Shown here: positions 41,275-53,320 of the stretch, piece by piece
Layout of the letters: each line of letters starts with the position of its first letter
How positions within the stretch are numbered: position 1 is the stretch's first letter
Assembly (NCBI GenBank): GCA_964017195.1
Contig: OZ024900.1
Location: forward strand, 32,442,641-32,506,640
Source of the DNA: Siderastrea radians
Lineage: Eukaryota; Cnidaria; Anthozoa; Scleractinia; Rhizangiidae
Direction of reading: 5' to 3'
Length of the DNA stretch: 64,000 nucleotides
Position numbers and translations under genes: made by a program
The notes under the pieces: generated by a model
Databases searched by the model: none
The model's input: only the letters and a program-made list of their open reading frames with translations
What the model was told of the DNA's origin: nothing

Positions 41275-43795
41275 ATGAATGACGACGAAGGAATTGATTT
41301 TCGTAAACTTGAAAAGGAGCTTGCCTTAGCTGTAGAAGAAGACGCAAAGTATGAACGCGAAAACAGCGCTAAATTTCGAGCTGTCGAACAGCGAGTCGGA
41401 AGCTACGAAGAATTTCGGGATATCGTCAGCGCGGCACATTTGAAGCCTTTGGAACGAAAAGATATTATAGGTGAGTCAAATCTAAATAATTTTGCATTTA
41501 ATATAATACTAGAATGATAATTGGAAGGAAGGTTATAAATGTAGCTGTTTCTCTATCAAGATTCCCCGTTGAAAAATGACAAAACAAACCCCCGGAATTT
41601 TTGTCTTTTTTTTTGGGGGGGGGGGGGGGTAGGGTACTCGAGGTGACAGGGGATTCCGAATAAAACCATAGTTTAATACCCCCAAAATAACCTATAACCC
41701 TTGCGCCGGAGCTTCTTCTTTCTTCTTCTGAGATTAAATAGAGCCGCATGAAGTGGTGATTACAAATTGTGAAGTGGTGAGAGGAAAAAATATCTCTGGC
41801 CTCAGTGGACTTGAATCTCACTTTCATGCAGATAGGGCAGGGTACTTCATGTGGTGCTTTGCGACTCAAGGTACCTGCAAATCATTGCATATCAAGCAAT
41901 CTAACTTCTCTTCGCATGGTTGTCGAAATATCTACTAATTAAGGAGGCTCACAACAGTTTTTTTGGCCTTTTTGGCCTTTGAAATCAAATTTTGCATAGA
42001 AGATAAACTTCGATTTCCTTGATACTACACCACCTTTTCAACATATGACCAAAGTTTATTTTTTCATTGGTTTCCTAGCAACAGCTGTCACCATAGCAAC
42101 GGTAGTGGACAACCCCTCATTTTAAATAATGTTGAATATCTCGAAAACTAGTCAGACACCTTATGACAAAACTTGAACTGTTTGAGCTACTCAACCTACA
42201 CAAGTTGTATGCGGAATTAGGGAAAAATCTGTAAGAGCATTTTCAAGTAAATCATGATTCATTTTTTACGGGCTGATTTTGGTCATTCCTGCAGTTTTCT
42301 CCAACGAGCAACAGTTTTTCCTCGTCTATTTCCCCGTTATTCATGTGCAATGAATATTTATACACGCTGCGCTTGTGTCCTCTCGTGCATTTGTAATCCC
42401 TTCTCATAATAAAAAAATATTCGTCTTCTGAGCCTGTTTCTCGTTATTTTTCGCCCCCAGTGTAATGCCACTCATGGGCGTTAACATGTATGCAATCCGT
42501 AATTAAGAATTCTAAAATGTCATTCAGTATTTAAAGACTAATGGAAAAGAGTCTCCAGGAAGACCTCTGTGAGTTCCAATGTCAGCGAGTTTCAATTCCA
42601 TTGTTACCACAGATTTTTCTTCTCTCATCACTTTGTGACTTGGAATTGCTATTTCATACCTCTGAGGAAGAAGAAAGAAAATCTCTGGGACCAATATACC
42701 CCCCAAAATTTCCCATGTGCCAGCATGTGCCAAAACTAAACACCTCATAAAATACTTGTGGGTCAGTACTATAAGAAAAATATGCCATGTTTTTTTCACT
42801 TTAAAATATTGCTTTTTGACTAGTTTTGTTTTGTCAGATTTCATTTGGCATCTCTTACAGGAAAGTGCACTTAGTTGTCATTTTAGTACACTTTTGTTTT
42901 TCTTAGAAACTCCATGACTAGAAGTAATTCTGTAGCAACGAGTTGGAAAATGTATTCCACAATTTCCCTTTGTTTCTCCTTAGGTTCCTAGTCCAAATGT
43001 CCAAAAAAGTCCCAAATTCCCGTTCACAAAATCCCGAGAAAAATGACAACACAACCACAATTTTCCTTTCGGCGACATAGGTGCTTCTCCCCAAATCCGG
43101 CGCTTTTATTTCACAACTGTCAAAATGTCACAACATCAATCAACTCGCGCGCGAAACTTATAACTTCCGGTGAAATAGATTTCTAGTGCGATCTAACAAC
43201 AAACTCTTTCTTTACTAATTAGGAATTGGAAAATAATCCTGAACACCCTTCATGCCTTGTCTGCTTTATCCTAACAGGTGAACGGTCTCGCCAACAACCC
43301 TGGAACCCGCATGCTCAAGGAAAATCTCAGTCCATGACAGTTAACTCTGATCTACCATTGCCCACCCTTTCAAAAACTCCTCAAACTGCTCATGAATTTT
43401 CCAAAGTTTGGAGACGTCAGCATAACAAAGAAATCGAAAAATACCAACTTTTATTGAAAATTGGTGGCGAAGAACTTGGGAGAATTTTCAAGGCAGAAAT
43501 AAGCATGGGATTTTTGGGAGAATTTCTCTTGATTTTGCATAGCTGTTTGGAGGATAAAGATACAATAGACGTTTGCAATATTCTCACACAGCTGACCAAG
43601 ACAAACAGGTTTGATCTTTCTCTGAAATTCCTTGGTGAGGAAGAAAGGAATGTTACTTCAAAGCTCATAAAAAGACTTGAGGAAATTACTTTGGCAAGCG
43701 AATCTTTGGCCAGTGAAAGTGAAGACAATACGACAAATAATGCAAAGATGTTCCAAGAACTGAGAACAGCATATGGAGTGATCTCATCCAGCTGA
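41275..43795 (+). CDS. CCDC103: CCDC103 / DNAAF19 dynein axonemal assembly factor, complete
   Basis: Two coding exons, 41275-41470 (donor GTGAGT) and 43278-43795 (acceptor CTAACAG), join in phase 1 to give 237 aa (human 242). Exon 1 encodes the dynein attachment factor N-terminal region: [37 protein letters not shown] and [10 protein letters not shown]. Exon 2 carries PWNPHA, then an RPAP3_C-like helical domain ([40 protein letters not shown]). In vertebrates it is needed to anchor outer and inner dynein arms in motile cilia. The open frame extends upstream to 41134, but the ATG at 41275 matches the family start. High confidence. Confidence 0.95.
41471..43277 (+). other. CCDC103 intron 1
   Basis: Contains a T/G homopolymer run at about 41610-41630. 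'AAGGAGGCTCACAACAG' at 41942 resembles a repeat end, but no partner end is seen. Short ORFs on both strands lack family resemblance. Confidence 0.5.
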
Positions 43796-44399
43796 CAAGT
43801 CAAGCTGATTTACTAGAGAGCAATGATACAAGTTGTCAAAGGACAGCACTGGTTGCAGGCAAATTTAAATTTTTATTCTCAATCTGGGTGAAATCTTAAA
43901 TTTACCTCACTAGAAGTCTTATGGGGCACACTATTTGTGTGGCTTCACTGGAGAGCAGTTTTGCAAAGCCCCATGGTGGGTGGAGGGCACTTCCTTATAC
44001 GGCCTATGCGAGGACGTGCCGCTGCATAGGGTATGGTTTCTCTGTCTTGAATAGTGTGTATAATTTTGTGTGAGTCCATCCTAAACGGAGTATGGTTGCA
44101 CGAAATGAGGCTTATAGAGTATGTTTGCTGGTCTTTAAAACACTTTCAAATTGTGTCAAACAAGAGAGAGTGTATGTTGTCATTTGTCGTAAACAGGGAC
44201 CTAAACTGAAGGGTGTTTTCCTACACAGGGGAGGTATTTCATGGTTTTTTTGCTCCTAAACACGATCAGGACCGTCAGTGGCACAAGCCCACTAAGTTAC
44301 CACCTGTGTCATCTATTTGTAATTTTCTTTCTTGCTGGGTTTACCACTTTTGTGTTCTTGGCTGTGGCTTAGCTCCCTGTTATTTAAATAAAATGCTTA

Positions 44400-45155
44400 G
44401 GCTTGGTACCCACTAGCAACATAACGATCATAATCATAATCATAAGCACAAACATAACGCTGTTATGTCGCTTATGTCCGAGTGGGAACACCAAAAAACA
44501 ATCATAAATGCACTAACGATCGACATAATCATAATCATAAAGGCTGGTTTTCACTAGCGACGGAGTCGGGGTCGGAGTCGTAAGCGGAGTCGTAAGAGCG
44601 CTTATGACCTAGTGAAAATCAAACATCGGAGTTGTAAGCGGAGTCATAAGCTCGACAGAATCGGAGTCGGAAGAATCAGAACGTTTACAGTTTCTTCTGA
44701 CTCCGCTTACGATTCCGTCGCTTATGATCTAGTGAAAACCAGATTGTTGGAGTCGGAAGCAGAAGCAGAAGGATAAGCCAATCACAGTGCTCATTCCCAC
44801 GCTTTATGATTGGTTTAGTTCTTCCGCTTCTGCTTACGACTCCAACAAACTGGTTTTCACTAGATCGTAAGCGACGGAAGCGTAAGGGCAAAAGGAAACT
44901 CTGCTTACGACTCTGTTGTTTGATTTTCCCTAGATCGTAACGCTTTACGCTTCTGATTACGACTCCGACTCCGTCGCTAGTGAAAACCAGCCTTAAGAAA
45001 TTGATCGACCATTTTCTTATGATTATGATAATGTCTTTGGTTATGACTATGTTGTCCTTAAGATACCGGTTCCCACTAGATCATAAGAACCTTATGTTTA
45101 TGGTTATGATTATGATTATGTTTATGATCGTTATGTCTCTAGTGGGTACCAAGCC
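44400..45155. mobile_element. Harbinger-like MITE (outer of a nested pair)
   Basis: Ends GGCTTGGTACCCACTAG and CTAGTGGGTACCAAGCC, flanked by TTA at 44397-44399 and 45156-45158. TTA/TAA duplication is the PIF/Harbinger signature. The interior is rich in ATAATCATAATCATAA and its complement. It is interrupted by the inner element at 44541-44993. Confidence 0.8.
44541..44993. mobile_element. Harbinger-like MITE (inner)
   Basis: Ends AGGCTGGTTTTCACTAGCGA and TCGCTAGTGAAAACCAGCCT, flanked by TAA at 44538-44540 and 44994-44996. The interior repeats GGAGTCGTAAGCGGAGTCG and its complement several times, so the whole unit folds back. It is similar in style to its host element. Confidence 0.82.
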
Positions 45156-45158
45156 TTA

Positions 45159-47798
45159 AGGGTGTACATAATTTTGTTCCAGCATGACAAGTATCACAGG
45201 AGTTGTCATCATTTTGTTTGGCTAATCCTGATTTGAACAGCAGCAAATCTAGTCATTAGAAACATGATACGATTGTGAGATATAAATTGAGTATTTTGAG
45301 CTGTAGTAAAAGGTTTATTGTTTAAAATTACAATCTTGCAAACTTTTTGAACAATGCATTCAAGCATCAATGACTTGTGTTTGTTCTTCCAGCAAGACTG
45401 GGCATACACTGAGGGAGCCTGGAGAATTAGTGAGCAGAATGATATTCCACTGGCCAAAATTCCAATCATTCACCCTGCTGTCAGGACATGGTCTAGCAAT
45501 ACCCATTGTTTTGTTTCGTGTTCTGTTCTTATGCCACTAGCTCCAGACTCCCAGTTTTTGCTCAGCCAAACAAGCAAGCTCATATCTTGAGTGACCGTAC
45601 TAAACATAATTTGCACTGTGAGGGGAGGGAGAACAATGGCAAAGTCTAATGACCCTGGCGCTTCTCTTGTTTGGACTGAACCTTATTGTGTTTTCCCCCC
45701 TTATTAGAATCGTCATAAAAATGTCTTTACATTTTGGTTTTGTGATCTTTTCCATGATCATAAATAAATACAGTATGTGTAGTCATTCCTAAAAAAAGGG
45801 TTAAGTGACAGCTGAAAACTTCCTGATATTCTCAAGGGCAAGGTGACTTGTGGGCAAGTCTTACTGTAAATGGGTGTCTGGTAGGTGCTTGTTCTCACTT
45901 GACAACTCTGACTGGTGGCTTGTCTAGCCTTATACCCAGACAACTCAAAACTCAAAAGGAGCCCTCGATAGGATACTGGGAGAAAATTGGGCTTCTGGAA
46001 AATTCTGAAAGATTAGGAGAAGCCTGGGGAGAGAAAGGGGTGCCCTCCTCCTCAGGTCTCTCCAGGCCCCTCCCAACCTCTGGTGCTATACCTAGTAAAT
46101 CAGAGATTCCTGCAGAGGAGGCTGGGTTGAACACTCCAAAATATTTTTTCAAATGAATAGTTTGCTTGTGGGATCATTTCCAGTAATACATTACTAAATT
46201 TATTACTCTTTGTATGTCATTTATTGACAATTTTCCCCTCAGCCTACAAGTGTTAAGCATTTTAAAAATGTCATCTTGTAACATCACTGCACAATCAAGC
46301 ACTCACAGAGTAAGCTTAGAAAATTAACGAATAGATCACCTTGAGGAGTAATAATATTCTTGTGATACTTAATTAAATTCTCTTAACTAGTATAATTTAT
46401 GAGAAATGCACAGAAACAAGTAAAGAGAATTTACAAGTTGACATTGCCATAAAAAATTAATTATGAAACTACATACTAATAATTATTAAATGCATCACTA
46501 TTTGACTAAGGATGACACTACTTTTAAATACTACATAATCCCAGAAAAAATACACCTTGAAATGTACCTACATTTTAGACCTTAAACCATAGAATTCTCA
46601 TATCTTAACCATGTATTTCCTACAACCGAAATCTGTGCTCAAGGAATAAACTAACAAAAATTATTTATATCATAAATGCATTTAAATTGAAAATTCTTTG
46701 TTGGTAACATTACTACACTACACTTAAGACAACGTCTCCTCCTTAAACACCAATTACCATGAGCTATTGATATCATAAATTAAATTAAACACCCTATGAA
46801 ACACATTGTATGTTGCCAAGAAGTGATGAGTTCATACACGTGCCTATTACGTTTGGTCATAACTTAGACCTCATGACTTTCAGTTAATGGAAACAAGTAA
46901 AAATGGATTAGTTTCAAGAGATTATTGATCAGCTAGCCTGAATTTAGGTGTTTCTTAAGGATGCTTCCTTCCAACGAGAGAAAGCGACAGGCACTGCCTG
47001 GGATAGATCAAAGGACCCTTGACCGGGAGAAACCGAGATCGAATCTGGTTAGCTGGACATCACGTGGGGCGATGGAGTTGCTCTCATGTAATGCGTAAAT
47101 AGTCTACCAGAATAAATATCTTGTTGCCTGGTGGCTGTTTTTAGTGGGGTAGAGGTTTAGAGTTAGGGTCTCTGTTATTGCATTTCAACTATTTTGGGTG
47201 GGAATCAAATTAAAAAAAATTACCAGAGATGTAAAATAATTTGGTTCCAAGGGCCTTTTGATGGATATTAGTAATCGAGTGCCCACCAAGAAGGGTTCCT
47301 CTGATCTATTCCATGAAGAGCCTACCAAAGTAAACGACTAACAGAGACAGCTGAAATTCAGTCTTGTTGACAACCTAATTAGCTTAAAATGTTAATTTTT
47401 AACTCTTCTATGCAGAGAAATGCCTGTTCAATAATTTATAATTAAATAGGAAAGCGATGACTACACAAGACTGGTACCACTTTGAGCAGTATAATTCCAT
47501 TAGCATTTTACAGACTGAGAGATTATACAGAGACAGGAATACGCAAACTAAAACGTGGCAAATTATTTGCCAGCTGGTTACCAGTAGATGGATCATGGAT
47601 ATGAGGTAACTTCCATACCACCATTTCTTCACCCTATTTCTTTGCCCAAGAGGTTAAAGTTCTCTGTCTGTTTGGGCTGTCAAATAAAAGCATTTTAATT
47701 TCTTTCTTATAAACTAAAATTTAGGACCAGCCGAGAAGTAATCCAGTCTCATCCTTGCCGGTCTTATGTAATCAACCCCTTAATGAAATCATTGTGCA
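45159..47798. other. Intergenic region CCDC103 to MANSC1-like
   Basis: AT-rich with no recognised gene. The open frames at 45848-46156 overlap on both strands and lack family resemblance. A weak MITE-B relic may lie at about 46350-46430. Confidence 0.5.
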
Positions 47799-50495
47799 CT
47801 ACAAGTACATTCCGTTGATTAGGTAATCTGCATCATCAGTAGCAAATGGCCGTCTTTTCAATTTGCTCTTCACGATTCTGAGCCGCAGTGCAACAACGAA
47901 CAGCAGCAGAATGGCCAATACAAGGAAAATAGCAAGCGGAAGGACAGCCTTGTTCTCAATGATCTTCAGCCGTCGTGTTTCTATGACAACAACATCTGAA
48001 ACATTCTTGTGTGGTAATGGCATGTCAAGTATTGGAGGCTTTGCATGTGCAGTTTGATCTGAAAAGAAAAGAAAAAGATCAATATACAGACCATTATAGT
48101 GCCACACACCCTTACCATTGCCACTTTCACAAAGTCTTTGATTAGTCTTTGACAACTTTTTGGCATCTGTTTGAGAATTTTTTCGTCACTTCTGCTTCAA
48201 CCGACAAATAAAAGCAAAGAACTGTTAGAGGCAGAGTTGTCAAGTTTCATGCTCTTGCTCACAACTCCTCCTCCCTGTGCAGCCAACTCCCGTTGGTAAT
48301 CGTGGGGGTGCCGTGGTGTAGTGGCATCCCATCCAGGGGTAAGTAGCAATACTCTCATTGCTTCATGCTACAGAAACCAGGGTAAGCTTGGGCTGTGTAG
48401 GCCCTCCTTGGCTCGTGTGCGACTGCACCTTACCTCACCTCCCATTGGTGATCACTTTTCCAAAATATCAAAAATGTTCTCAGTCAAATCACTATTATAA
48501 TTCTATATTAAACCTTGTGCTGGCAACCACAATTGTCTTGCAAGAGACCATCTCTTGTAAGTGGCCACATTTTGGGCTTTTCTGTTGTTTATAACCCTCG
48601 GTAAGCAACATGATCCTGTCTCACTGGGTGCAAATTCTGTGGAGTGGCACTGTTTGTTCTTCTGACAACTAGTCTCCGCTAACGTCAAGTGCACTGAACT
48701 GTCAGTTTGTGAATACTTTAAATGATATAGTACATGTGCACTTCATTTAGGGTGTACATTGTATGTCAGTCTGTGCAAGCATTATTGAAAGTAAACTTTG
48801 AGACTAGCTAAACTAAGAAATTTGAAATTTGATCCCCACGGTCTGAACTCTCACAAGCAACCACCTCCCGTAAACAACCACTTAGGCTTGGCATTATTTC
48901 TAGTTGGTTATCTATGGGAAGTATAACTGTAGCACAAAGTCCCTTTTAACCAGGAGATTTGACGCCTGACACGAATGACTGGGAGATTCGGTCCACACCT
49001 GGGAGACTCCTGGATAATCCAGGAGAGTTGGCGGGAATGATAAACCACCTACAGTGTAATACATGTAAACAGTCAAAGCAGCCCATAAGGCATACATACG
49101 CTGCACTTTGTCTTCACGAGGCTTTGGTTTCTCCGTTGTTGTGGTCCTTTCTGTTGTCTTGTGTGGCTCTGTTCTCACTATTTTTCTCGTAGTTGCTTTT
49201 TCTGTGGTGTGATGCTCTGTTCTTGGCTGTTCATGTTGTTTTTCTGTTGGTTTCAATGTTGTTTTCTTTGGATTCACAGGAATTGTGTATGGAAAGTTTG
49301 GGTTGTTGTCAACAAATTCTCTCCAATGATGAAATGTAGTAGGTGGGGTGACCTTCACATGTGGAGGCTTCTCTGATGACGGAGTGAGTTCCTCAAGCTT
49401 CATTTCCAGTTCAGCATCTGCATCGTCCACATCTTTTTGTGTGGGTGATTGCATTTCTTTTTGTTTATCTGTGACTTTTTCTACTGGCATCACAGGTCCT
49501 TTAGTTTCAACCTCCACAAGCTTTGTAGGTGTTTCAAGCTTCTTTGTAACAACTTTTTGGTAAACAGGTTGTTCATATTCTTCAGAATCTGTTGGTTCGT
49601 TCATGCTCTTGCTGTGGTATTTAGGTTTTCCAAATTCTTTTACTTTCTTTGAATACTCTACATTTTCTTCTTCAGAATGTGTTTTCCAAGAATTATATGG
49701 ATATCTGTGATCTTCACTTCCTTTGTTGTGATATTCTTCCTGGTGCGATTGAGGCTGTGATCCTACCTGTAAATCTTTTTCTTCACTTTCTCCTAATAAA
49801 ATTAATACATCAACAAACAATATTAGTATGATATTGACAATAACGTATTTTCAGAGCTGAATTCAGGCTGATGTCAAATTATTCAATTTTGATTGAGTTC
49901 CACAGGGCTAAAAATTAAAGTTTCAAAGTCTATTATTCAATTTTATAACTAAATAAAAAGGACTACACTATCCCGCAAATAGCAGTAGCTAGTCTGGGCG
50001 GGTAGTGTTTACATTAGTATAGAACGAAAGAAGTCAAGTGACAAATATACATATATAAATAAAGAAATTACAGAAAGCAAGTCAAGTAATTAACAAAAAA
50101 AATATATACATATGTGAAAAAAGAAAGAAATTACAAATAAATAAATAAGGATGCATGGATAAGTCTATAAATTCTTAATATATTTTAAGTACTGTTAGTA
50201 GTGAGTGATCGAAAGCTTGGTATTTTTTTAATTAAGGTGTGAACATCAACATAATTCTCCTTGTGTTCTAAAAGCTGCAGTAAAGTTTGCCGAAGACATT
50301 TTTTGAAGGAGGCTTTGTTTAATTTCGTTTGGAGATGTTCTGTGAGCCCGTTCCATATTTTACATCCGATGCATGAAAACGAGTGGCTCTGTTGTTTTAG
50401 TCTTGAATAACTTCACTGCTTGGTCACCACTTGGGCCAATATCCCTGAATTCTTAGAGGCCCAAGCCAAAATAAAGTGGCCCTCAAACTTCCTCT

Positions 50496-50543
<48 letters not shown>

Positions 50544-53076
50544 AACCATTTTTACTCGAATAAATGCCTCACGGCTGTTTGGGCCCATGTTGTTTTAGCA
50601 GGGTGTTCGACTGAAACGCCAAAAGAAATTTGCTTGATCTTAACTTTGTCTTGAAAACTCACATTTGCCAGTGTACTGTTGAGAAATTGGCAAAATTGTT
50701 GTCAAAATTAAAACTTTGTTCAGTCCATGTTGGGAATCACTTGACATGTTTTGTTGTTGCTCACTCTTTTCTTCACCTATAGGTTCTGACTTGGTCCATA
50801 AACTCCCAAGAAAAACTTGACCATTACTTCCCTAATATGGACGAAACGATCTCGTCAACATTTGTAAACCACAGTATCACGATTCTCAGTTTCTTTTGAT
50901 TGCTTTTGAATTCAGGTGAAAAGTATTGCAGTCTATTATACCGAGCAGTGTTGAGTGATTTTTGCCAATATTATTTTCATGTTTGAAAACGTACCACACA
51001 GAACTCTGGGTAAGTCTGGATAATCAAAATGGCATCTACACATCGGAGCGATCCAAAAATGTGATCACGAACAGCTTTGAATTTTGCACTTTAAAACAAC
51101 TTTTACTACAATTAAGAGTCAAGGAAAGAAAGGAAAGAAAAGAAAGGTACTCCAAGGAAAGAACATTTTATTTTATTGTTATTCTTTTTGTATTTCTCAA
51201 ATTGTAGTCGCCCTTCAGGTGATCAAACCTCACCTTTTAGTCGCCCTGGACACTTTTTAATCGCCGCTGGGGGCCATGCGACTGCCAAGTTTTAACCCCG
51301 GTTCCAGATAGCTGGTGAGTACTGTCTCACATGAAAAACAACTGCTTAACCTTAAATACAGCCAATCCACAGGATGTCTATCTACATTACAGACACCAGA
51401 CTTTGCAGTATACCAGTAATTTCAATTCGAAAAATTTTATTTGGCTTTGTCTGTTTGAAGTCAAGCAGGGGCGCGGAGAACCTTAGGTGTTGGTTGTTTG
51501 GGGTCTGGTGACTTTTTCAGCGGTCCTAGAACTCCCCCTTTGGAAACTATGACTACCAGCCCAGACACAGTGGCTATACAATAAATAATATTCAACTGGA
51601 GAAGCGTACTTCAGACGAGTGGGGATAATCAAAGAGAAGTGAACATGCTTTGTTTAAACATATTCTGAATTTAGTGATCTTTTAGTGCCACCTTCTAATC
51701 TAGTGTATGAGAGAGAATGATCACTCGTGAGACTTAAGATGCATGTTTAGAACTTTCACACACAAAAATGGATGATTTCTTCAGCAAAGCTACCCCTGTA
51801 AAATATTCATAAAGGGAATTAATTTTTAATTACTTTTTACAAATCAAAATCTGAAATTAATTTCATCTTGCCACAAAGCTTAATAAAACGTGAATTAAAT
51901 TTGTAACCGTGTGGACTAAAACTCATGTGTTTTATAAATCAGTGCCCTTTGAACTGTGGAAGTGAAATAATTATTAATTTTTCTGAAATTTTCTGTGTAC
52001 AAATTTTACAGTGGTGTATTTGTAACGTTTCACTGTTGAGTAGAGAAAGACGTTTAAGTCATTCTTCCCTAAAAATACACTGTCACAAAAACCAAAACAA
52101 AGCCCCTCACCACGGTTACTTGACTGTATTTTGAAATATGAGGGTAACAACAATTTATCAAAGCCTTATGTTTTTAAAGTAATATGATACCGAATTACTC
52201 TATGAAGAAATTTTCAGTTAATCTGATATCAGTTTGATTGCAACAAGGAAGTAATCTTTTCAAGACAAATCTTACGAAAAAATACAAGAAGACGTGGCCT
52301 TTTAGCAAAATTCCGCGTTGGTTCAGGCGATCACGAAAATGTCTTGAACAAAATGTTCGCTTGTCAAGAAGGGTTACACGGAGTACTTAAAAAAAGATAG
52401 CGATAATCAAGTTCACGAAACCTTTTTCATGTTTTACCACGCAAATTTTATTCCTATTTTCTCGCAAGGCGTTTAGTTTAGCAAAGTTGAGGGTGCAATC
52501 TCTAATAATTTAACCATAACATCCACTATATACCCGTTAAAGGGTCTTACCTTCTGACTCTGAAGTTCTGTAGTGAGAATTCGCATTCCATTCCGGTTTA
52601 TTTACTTTTTTGGGAGTACCCTTGTATTGATCGCCATCCAAAGTCGATAATTTCTCGTCTGATCTTTCATAGGTTATCGTAGCGTAGTGATCGTGTTGTC
52701 CAAACCGACATTTAGTCGGTATGCCGCAATGAAACATGTAGCAAATTTTCTCTACCTGCACGAAGCCGAAACTGTCGTATGAACTCGAGTTTCTGTACTG
52801 CATTTGTGCTAGATCGCAATTTTTCCGCTCGCAGCACAACTTGTAACATTCCCGAGCGTCGTAAACGGCAGAATGTTTCAGAAACGTAGCGCCATTATCT
52901 ACAGACTCTCTTGCTTTTATAATTTGTCCTTTCTTCACGTGAATATTATAAGGACACTGGAATCCTTCGTCGACTGCGGAAACGCAATACAAGAAAGCCA
53001 CCAAAATGCCCGGTAGAAATACTCCATGGAAGCCTTTCAAATGCATCTTGAGAGAGCACTGAATTGGCTTCCTCAC
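47799..53076 (-). CDS. MANSC1-like single-pass membrane protein, complete
   Basis: Three exons join in phase 1: 53076-52551, 49792-49100 and 48058-47799 (492 aa from the first ATG; the ATG at 53046 gives a tidier signal peptide MHLKGFHGVFLPGILVAFLY). After the signal peptide comes a seven/eight-cysteine MANSC (MANEC) domain: QCP, ECYKLCC, NCDLAQMQY, ICYMFHC, KCR. The middle exon is a Thr/Lys/Glu/Pro-rich stalk with a mucin-like TTERTTTTEKP stretch. The last exon has a transmembrane helix (LPLAIFLVLAILLLFVVALR), a basic stop-transfer, and a short tail DADYLINGMYL that resembles the DYLINGIY end of MANSC1. MANSC domains occur in HAI-1 and LRP11-type proteins; the function here is unknown. It is head-to-head with PM20D2. 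Confidence 0.83.
48059..49099 (-). other. MANSC1-like intron 2
   Basis: Donor GTATGT at 49099. Contains a dispersed repeat at about 48310-48425 (CATCCCATCCAGGGGTAAG, CTACAGAAACCAGGGTAAG) related to the 67-bp minisatellite region near 38160. Confidence 0.6.
49793..52550 (-). other. MANSC1-like intron 1
   Basis: Donor GTAAGA, acceptor TTATTAG. Contains a (CA)n microsatellite at 50500-50535 and purine-rich GAAAGAAAGG at about 51125. No exon is recognised. Confidence 0.65.
50500..50535 (+). repeat. (CA)n microsatellite
   Basis: About 18 uninterrupted CA units within MANSC1-like intron 1. Confidence 0.97.
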
Positions 53077-53320
53077 GGAAATGACTCAATGATTGTTTTT
53101 CGACAACAGCTGACTCAGGGTTAAAATTGTTTCTTCGTTCTATAAAAACAAGACAACAATTCAACATGGACGCACTCGAAATGCGAATTATTTTACGTCG
53201 TGTTTGTGCTTAGCGATAGCGCATGCGTTGAATGAATGATCGTCCATGTTCTAGGGAGGGGTGGGGAACGAGGCTACTTCATCTTTTTAAAATATTTAGT
53301 CCTGAAAGCAAATTTCAGCG
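53077..53320. promoter_or_regulatory. Bidirectional promoter MANSC1-like / PM20D2-like
   Basis: 244 bp between divergent start codons, with an NRF1-like GCGCATGCG at about 53219-53227. No TATA box. Confidence 0.5.

Noticed and set aside
42524..42844. 106-codon minus-strand frame in the CCDC103 intron
   Set aside because: Overlaps another open frame on the plus strand and has no family resemblance; likely chance.
45848..46156. 102-codon plus-strand frame with an overlapping minus-strand frame
   Set aside because: No recognisable domain and no splice context; probably chance openness.
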